This document shows positions 48,001 through 57,000 of a stretch of DNA of 64,000 nt, in pieces. The translations under genes were made by a program, and so were the position numbers. The notes below the pieces were generated by a model. The model was not told the origin of the DNA, did not search any database, and saw only the letters and a list, made by a program, of their open reading frames with translations. This stretch comes from Pollenia angustigena. Taxonomy: Eukaryota > Arthropoda > Insecta > Diptera > Polleniidae. Numbering within the stretch: the stretch's first letter is position 1; every line of letters begins with the position of its first letter. The stretch lies in NCBI GenBank assembly GCA_930367215.1, contig OV884059.1, positions 236,033,803 to 236,097,802 on the forward strand, written 5' to 3'.

Positions 48001-51000
48001 TTCGATATAATTTTTTACACGAAATATTTATTTAATAAAAACAGGCAGTTATACCTTTAACCAGTAGTGGTGAATAAAGGTGTATATACTAAGATTGTCA
48101 TTCCGTGTGAAACTTTCTTAAAATTGATCTAAGACCCCATAAGTATTTACAAATATGAATGGCTAATAAATCACTGAAAGGTAACACTGGTCTACAAATT
48201 TGGAAAAAAAAGTTGACTGCAGAAACGAAGTATGTTTTTAACTAATCTTGGTGAGCTGAATAAAAATTGGGCTATCACGTCTTGTTAATTTTTTATCGCA
48301 TGCTTGCAATAATGTATAAAACGTCAGTATTGACAATCTTACAATTATAATTTGACAGAAGCCCACATTCACTCTAAATCTTCATAATAGAAGCATATAA
48401 GCATGTCAGGGAGAACGTGTATAACTAATACAAGCTATTTTTGCTTTGTGTGGTAGTGAATATTTGGTTGAAATAAAAAAGGATATGCAATATCAGAATT
48501 ATTAAAATATGCATATTTACATTACAGTAGTATTCCTGTTTAACGAACCTTCGATTCTGCGAACATCGCATTTAACGAACACACAAGTTTGCTCCATTGC
48601 GTATCTTTTAAAGCGAACAAAAAATATTTTTTTGTGCTCAATTTAGCGAACAAATTAAATTCATAATTTTAGTTTAAAAAAGCATAATGTGAAGTAATTT
48701 CTAACTAAAAACAAAGTGAGTAGCAAAAACTACCGCTATTTTAGGTTTTGTTTATGTAGCATTTTTGTTTGATTATGCTGCAATGATTACTGATCAATGA
48801 GTCCAAGAAAGAGAATTTTTTTGAAAAAAAAAACTAAAAATTGTGGATGATTACCAAAATGGATTGTGAGTTGTGGATTTGTGCAAACAGTAACAAGAAG
48901 TGCACACTTTGGATTTAAAAATAGGAAAGCCATGAAATGAAACAAGGTGAATTTCCAAGAATGAGGAAACAACTTTTTTCTTGGTTTTTACGACAACGAC
49001 ATTCATACATGCATTGTTCTAAAAAAAACAAACATTACTCGACAAATTTTGTATGTAAAAGTTTCAAGGAAATTGAAAATGAATTTGAACTTTTTTTTCA
49101 TTAAAATTATTTAAGGTATTACGCTACCAGAGTAATGAATTGTACCTTTTTTAATGTTTTCAAAACATATTTCAAAATAAACCACAAATAAAACAGTTCT
49201 AGTTATTTATTTATTCAAAACATGAGTACTAGACAAAGTACTGGTTCGTTAAACCGGAAAACTACTGTATTTTGGTTTTGCTGTCAGAAACTTGGACAAT
49301 CCGTGGACACCGACAATGTTTTGCAATAATTGCAGAACAGTTTTATACAAGTGGTCAAATGGCAAGAAGATCTATTTCGGTTTTTCAATTCCAGTACTTT
49401 GGGGAGAGTCAAGGAATCACCAAACCGATTGTTATTTCTGTTTAACAAAAGTTGCTGGATTCAATATGAAAAATGGCGGCATGAAATAACCCCCCAAAAA
49501 AATAATGAAATAACCCCCCAAAGCGTGGGGTCTTATTTCATATGCAATAAAGCCCCAATTTTGAAAATGAAATTAGCCCCCAACGAAATGAAATAACGCC
49601 CCAAACATAAATGAAATAATTCCCTAATTTTGGGAGCTTATTTCATATGAAATAAAACCCCAATTTCTAAAACGAAATAAGAGCCCAATATACATATGTA
49701 ATATAATTAATTATACAGTTTTGCTTTAAAGAATCACGCGATAGACATCATGCTATGATATACCAAACACAAGCTTCGCCAACTAAGGCTTTTCTGCGTA
49801 GCCGGCCTTCGGCCGGGCGAAATGACTTCTTCCTCTATGGTATAACAAACACCGACTTCGCTAACTAAAGTTTCTCTGCATAGCGCCAGGATTTTCTCCT
49901 CTATAGTATAAAAATACCGACTCGACTGCGTAGCAGGCAGAGAAGCTTTAGTAAGCGAAGCCGGTGTTTATTTTTTTTTTAATTCCCTATGCTAATCCCC
50001 GCGAAGCTTGACGCTTGTCTGCAGGAAAGAAACCAGAGTCTCTGGCGGGAATCGAACCCGCAACCCCGGGGTTGATAGACTAGCTCACTACTAGCTAGCC
50101 TACCGGGGCACTCCGGTAGACAAAAATTTATTGCGCCCGGCCGAAGGCCGGTTATTTATTTTATCGAAGCCGGTGTACTGTATACCCAAAAACGTTTTCA
50201 TTATAAATTTGAAAATGAAATAATCCCCCAAAAAATATATTTTGGCTTTATTTCATAATGATTTTTTGGGGGATAATTTCATATGAAATAACACCCCAAT
50301 TAAAAAAATGAAATAACACCCCAAACAAAATTAAATAACCCCCCAAAAATCGTTTTTGTTGTTCTCTGTACAAACTTTTGGGGGGTTATTTCATTATTTT
50401 TTTGGGGGGTTATATTTTGGGGGGTTATTTCATGCCGCCTACTTACGCGAATGCCCCATCGGTTTCCAAACCAGGTCAACGTCCAACAAATGCTCCAATT
50501 CCAGTCATTCCCAGTGCTGAGCTGCATTATCTAATTCAAAGTAGGCATATTTTTTGGCCCACCAGAAAAGGAAGCTATTGAACGATGACAATTTTTCACA
50601 ATGTTTATTGGAGAAAGAATATGCAGCCTGGAGATCATTCAAGAGCATCGTGAACAGTTTTCTTCGAAACAATCAGAGTGAAAACTAAACTCTAAATGTT
50701 TTTTCTTCATTCGCATTTATATTTGTTTTCACAAAACCTAGGTGCGGTGAGCGACTAATAAGGGGAGCGTGCTCACAAAGAAAATATCAAGGATTTTGGG
50801 ACAAAAGCATGCTGGGACGTTTAAATAACGCCATTTACTTTTAAAAATTTGTTGATTTTTAAATATGTAAACTAATTAATGAGTTTTTATGTAAAATAGG
50901 AATAAAACCATTTTTTTTTGTATCTCGAACACCCGACGTGATAGAGAAAAACCAATTACATATTCGAACTCAGCCTACCAAATTACCCTAAAAAAGATAT

Positions 51001-54000
51001 TTGTTGCTACAGTCCAAAACCTTGTTGGCTAGTGTAATTTTTTCGGAAGGACATCACTTTTGGAGATAGTTTAAATTATGGATCGATTAAACCGTTTTAA
51101 CAAATCACAAAAAGTGGTGTAATTTTAAGTTGTTTTAAAGTTTTTCTTGTTTTTTTGAGCAAAATTATTTTAAATTAAAAGTCAATTTTACAGTAGGGTG
51201 AGTGCTCTTTAAGACATTGGATAAGTAAATGCATTAAATATTATTGTAGTTTTTAGTTTAGAAATAAGTTAAAATTCTTGGACAGTATACAGATTTTAAT
51301 TTAGTTAGTTTTTATTTGTTATTTTAAGATTTAAAGCTTAAGAAAGTTTTATAAACCCCTATAAAATTAAAGGTGCTTTGTTTTGTATATTTAACCCCTT
51401 GTTAGTAGTTTTTTTAAGGAAATACATAAATTGTGTGCTTTAACAAATATTTGTTATAAATTGAATTTAATTTTGGTCACTAACCGCCATTGGGCGTTTC
51501 CAATACTGCCCTTCTCATAAGTTTATCGATTTTGACATGTAAACTGGATAAAGTTGTATCGACGGGTACATCGACTTCCTGGGAACCGCGCAGGGCGTCG
51601 GCTACAATTGTATGCTATAACAAATATGAAAAATAAAAAGAAAAAGATAATTATTAATTTTAAAATTATATATAAATAATTTAAGATATACACTAAGGCC
51701 TCGATATGCGTCCTAAATGGGGAACTAAGCAATGCTCAATGACGCAAATCAAATTATCTTTTTATCAAAGTTTTTCTTGGGAGTCAAAAATTCATTAACA
51801 AGGTTTCATTAAGATGTGTTAAATTCCCATTTAATACCATTGATAAACTCAAATTTATTGTTTGTGGAATACGCTATTCCTATGCTTATTTCACTGGTTG
51901 CTTAAGCTCAAATTAGACGTGACACCACCATAACCATGCAAAACAGCTGTTTAAACCAACCTTATGGACAACACTGTATTTGATTATAGGTTACTTACCA
52001 TAACGACATAATCATAACCAGGGGAATCATAAATATGCTCTTAAAAAGGCGTTTTATGCGCATAAAATATGCCCTTAAAACTGAAAAAATATGGCCAAAA
52101 AAAGTTAAAAATTTAACCTTAAAAATCAAAAATTGCTTATTTTAAGACAAAATATTCAACAATTTAATAACAAAATTTAAAAAAAACCTAAAAATATAAT
52201 CGCTTAAGGTAAAATTCATATATGGATTTTTGTCTTAAAAGGATTTTAGCTCAGTTCGCTTAATTGTGAATTAATGTTAACATTTAAAAGGAAGTTAAAT
52301 ACCAACATAATTAGATGGTTAACGGACACAAAGAGTATTTACTATTTAGGAAACAGTTTTTGTGGGGACCATTTACATAGACTTTGTCCATATTTTATCA
52401 AATTAGTTACAAAATTAAAGCTGGTACTTTGCGTAAAAGCTTAACATGGATAGACAACCAGCCATCCAGACGGACGGACGGATGGACATCGTTATATTAC
52501 ATTAAAAAGTGATTCTGAGGCGATCGGTATACCAATAGATTGGTCTAGATTTCTATGTATTTTACACATCATATAACATTTATCTTTAATGACAACCTGC
52601 TTTGTCTTACAATTTTGGAGAAAAAATTTAACGTAAATGGCGTAAGTAAAGCAACACGTTGGGTATACAGACAGATACATATTTAAAAAACAGAAAAGCA
52701 ATTTGTAAACCAGTACCCATGTTCTGTAACTTTAGTGAGAACTTCTCGCATCGAAAAGATGTGAAACAAAATATTTCATCGTTGTAGTTGTTTATTTGGC
52801 CAGAGTGATGAATTTATGAATGTTAATTTTTGTCAAGCTAATATGGCCTAAATTTCTTCAATGTAAATAAAATTCAATTTTTTTAATTACAATATTAGCT
52901 TGCCAAAAGTTAACATTCAAAAATATTTCATCGTTTCTCGAAAAGTGAGAAAAAAGTGTCTCTGTAACTCATGTCGAAAACTATCAAAAGAGATTACGTC
53001 GTAACGTTATAAATGTCATAACATTGTACTCGAAGCCGATGTGACATTGCAGGCGTTGAGAGCACCAGTCACACATATCGTTGAAGGCGACCAAAATTTA
53101 AAAATTTTTAACGACGGCGGCGAGTACTTTCGTCGGATATACCTAATAATGTAAAGTGCGACTTTAATGTGTCTTGTTTGCAAACGAGCTTTGAAAACAT
53201 GCGTATATCTTATAAAAATGTTAAAAGCAAAATAATTAAACAATAAAAAAATGTACCAAAAACAAAATATTGTTATTATAATTATTGCTTGCATTTTGGA
53301 TTTTTAATCGTTTTTAAGTGTTAAATTTTTTTTTCCTGAGTTTATTTAAAAGTACAAAGCGGGAACTTTTCTCACAAAAATGTTACAGACACACTTTTTC
53401 TGTAAATTGGCTAGTTAATTCCTTACGTGACAGCTAGTACTCGCCAAAAAAAGTTGCAGACACAGTTAAGTGAGAAAACAGCTGTTTGTTTCAATATATG
53501 GGATTTTTGTTTCATTTCACAGATTTCAAAATTCCTCGACGCGAGAGTTACAGAACATGGGCACAGAATTTCGAAAAAAAATTTTTTATTTTCTGCGAAA
53601 CCTTGTAGGCAGAAACATGAACATGTATCAAAATATGCGCTATAAACTTAAAAAAATGCTCGTTTAACTAAATTATGCACAAAAATGTCGCAAACGGTAA
53701 AATATGCAAAAATATGCACTAACAAATCGATGCCAAAATTCATAAAATGCTCTAAAGCGGATAAATCTATTGTTTGAGCTTTGATTGGCCCCACAAGGAA
53801 AAACATGCAATTAAATATTTATGGTTTCCCTGATCATAACCACACGAACCAATTCAACTTTGGTTTCTACGGTCTTCGTAACGCCTGTGGCATTATGTTT
53901 ATGTCACGTCTAATTGGACCTTAAGGCCAGATCCTCTTTTTTCGGATTATAATCTTATTCTAATGCTTGCTCAAATCTAATGCATTAGATAATAACACCT

Positions 54001-57000
54001 CATCGATGTCTTTTTCTGTAACTCCGTTATATTCAGCTTATTTTGCTCAGACAGCAAATGGTCTCTGCAAACCCAAACTGAAACGACGAAGTCATAACGA
54101 TGCAAATCTTAAAATTTACCAAAATAAAATAAAAAATGTGACGCAAAGCGAAAAGACGCCAAACAGAACAACGCAAATCGAGGTCTTGGTGTATATGAAG
54201 TTGTTTCTATATTTTGCAATTTTAATCCCGTTTATAATTTACATTTAGATTTGTTGAATAAAATTGTTATTACACTTTAATATAATCTGTGCAAATACAG
54301 TGTGCAAATTGGTATATGTATAGTACATATTGATGTATGTATATATGTTTATAATTTGATATCATGTACTTTCATATAAATTTCAAATTACATAGTTTTT
54401 TAAATGAACTATTTTTCTCGCTGTTTTGTAACCCGTAGTTTCAAAACAAATTGTTGTCTTTTGTCTTAATTTTTATGCGTAAAAAGGAAACCAAAGAAAA
54501 AAACAACTATGTATGTACATATGTACTTTGTATGTATAATCATAATGATAATAGTAAAAAATAGTTTATATGTACATATCCATATAGTGTTATGTTCATT
54601 ACGAGTATCAGTGTGTGTATAGTTATGTACGTTCACTTTGTAAAGACAAGTTTCTTAGTTTGTATCTGTATCGTGTAGTTGCTTAAATGAATAATAAATA
54701 AATTTGTTTTTACTTTCAAAACAATATCAGATTACCGTATAAAATATTTCAAAACAAAACACTTACCGTACTGCCTTCCAATTCTTGGGAATTCTCACTA
54801 CCCACAATATGTAAAATTTCTCCACCAGATCGTATGACTACTTCTCCCAATATGCCGCCAACAGAGTCTTGTGTTTCATTTTCACTTAAAGAGCGTTCGC
54901 CAAACCAAATGAGATATAGCTGAATAAAAAAAATTCAAGTAAATTATATTGTCTATGCTGTTTTATGAAGTTTGTTTGACATATTTATTTAGATTAAATA
55001 TGTAGTTTTCTTCAATATCTGATATATTTAGTACAAACCCTTATTCTTTTTTTTAATAGTGTTATAGCTGAATCTTGCACTTGAGCTGTGTGTTTCGCTA
55101 AATGAGCCGTTGATATAAATACCGCACTGTCATACGGTACTAATTCAGCAGCATGTGATATTCCCCTAAAGGCATCCCCATTGTTTTGCTCTTTAATACT
55201 GTTTAAACCGGTTAAAAATTGTCGAGTATTATTGAAATAAAATGCAGCTGGAGATTCGTCTGGATAAGAAAAAAAATAAACAAAATAAAATCGAATAAAT
55301 ATTTAAGAGCATTTCGCATTTAGAGAATGTGTAATTCATGTTTTTATAATTCAATTAAGATCAATTTGCTAATTGCAGCATATAGTATGATATTTGCTCT
55401 TTTAGACAAATATGTAATAAAATAGAGTGGCCAGATGGATTTAAAATTCTCATTAAAACCTTAAAACATTTAAAATCAGTTGTCCTAAAAACTTCAACAA
55501 TGATTATTTGCAAAACTGACAAACATTCAGACGGATATTTCAGATACTCTTCTAAATTAAAATAAAACAAATGCGAAAAATGTTAAAAAGTGTTTCAGTT
55601 TTTTTTTGTCCAAAAATAGGGTTTTTACGTTAATTATATCAATGCTTTCTCATCGATGGATGTATAAGTCCGTATATTTAAAAAAAACTCCTTTTTTTTC
55701 GTAGTCTCCTTTATACCCTGTGGCCAACGTTGCTCCAACTTGATTCGGAGTCAAATCTTTTTACGCCAAGCCATTTCTTCTTTAGAACAAGAAATAGTCT
55801 TTTGGTGCTTAATCCGGTGAATAGGGCGGATAAGGGAGTAATTCGTAGCCCAATTCACTGATTTTTGGCATGGCATGCTTAATGAGCACACGCAATTCTC
55901 TTTTTTTTCTTTTTCTCCTCAAATCGCGACGTAGTCTGCTATCAATGGGAGTTAAACATAAACTTAATGACGAAGCTTACTAAACTGATAGATAGATACC
56001 TCTTAACAGGATATTGTTGTTGCCCTTTCAGTAAAGTAACGGGTTATTCAAATAGTAATGGACATATTGACCCGCCCTCGTATATAAGTTTGCATTTGAA
56101 AATTTGACTAACAAATACTATATCCATTAAAAAGAGCAGCATATCGCGTAAAATAAATATTTATACAAGATATTACTATTTACGAAATTTTGAAGACATT
56201 ATTTCTTTTTTGTTTTCTTATAATAAAAAAGTATTTACGAAAACAAAAACTTGAACACTTACCGGACTCATTTAATGTTACCAAAACAATTTTAATATTC
56301 AAATTTGTGCGCATAGCATCATTCCATAATGTTTTCGTTTTCTCCAATGATTCTGCAGATGGATCAACAATAACTGCAAGCGGCATACGAATGTACGCAT
56401 CTTCGATATAGTTACGCAATTGTTCGTGTGGCAAAAGTCGACGTCTACTGCTCGTTGCTGTAGTCGTTGTTGCAATAGGAACTGCACTGACGATAGGTAT
56501 TTGTTTACCTTTTTTGTCATTAGTGGCAGCGGCTGCGGCAGCGGCAACTGCACTTGCAATGTGTGACGTTGTTGTTATTTCCAACATTGTTTGAGTTTGG
56601 TGCTGAGGTGGCGGTTGTAGTGGGGCAGAAGTCGTAAACAGTGATGAATCAAATTGTCCAATTATTGGATTATTACTAGCTAAGGTTGTTGTAAATGGGG
56701 TTGGTGTGAACGTTGGTGCTGTTGTTGCTGTGGTTGTTGTCGTGGCAAAATTTGTACCTAAACCACCAAATAATGAGCGTAAAATATTATTCTCTTGTGC
56801 TTGCACAGTGGTTGTTGTCGTCGTTGTGTATTCTGGGTCATGATATTCCTCCTCGTAGTAATCCTCTGAACTAACTTCTTCCACATGACGAGTTGAGGAA
56901 GCATTTTCGGGAGGAATTTCATCATAATATTTCATAGCTAAAGGAACAATATCGTAATTTTCCTCGCTAGAATTATCAAAACGTCTGTTTAAAGGTATTT

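Larger units (their letters stand above)
49270..50690 (+). pseudogene. Fragment of a multicopy insect protein family, split by an insertion
   Basis: The frame from about 49286 reads NLDNPWTPTMFCNNCRTVLY, then KWSNGKKIYFGFSIPVLWGE and HQTDCYFCLTKVAGFNMKN. After the insert it resumes NAPSVSKPGQRPTNAPIPVI at about 50450, and near 50600 EYAAWRSFKSIVNSFLRNNQ then a stop. The CxxC...W...F-IPxxW-E-xxHxxDCYFC...G pattern followed by YPN-PS--RP is one I know from uncharacterised, highly repeated insect proteins with an 'FLGN-R-ENY' segment. Stops and frameshifts show it is dead. Its mobile-element class is not known to me. Confidence 0.6.
51905..53925. mobile_element. Small MITE split by hAT element G copy 2
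   Basis: CAAATTAGACGTGACACCAC at the left and TTTATGTCACGTCTAATTGG at the right are inverted ends. Removing the 1.8 kb hAT insert leaves an element of about 200 bp. Confidence 0.65.

Noticed and set aside
50030..50112. Possible tRNA gene (complement), with siblings at 43546 and 60982
   Set aside because: A and B boxes are present, but the anticodon arm and 3' acceptor strand do not fold, and three related copies carry tails; these are SINEs.
53967..54248. 93-residue plus-strand frame in intron 3 of the vWA gene
   Set aside because: No motif, no plausible splice sites, composition like the surrounding intron.
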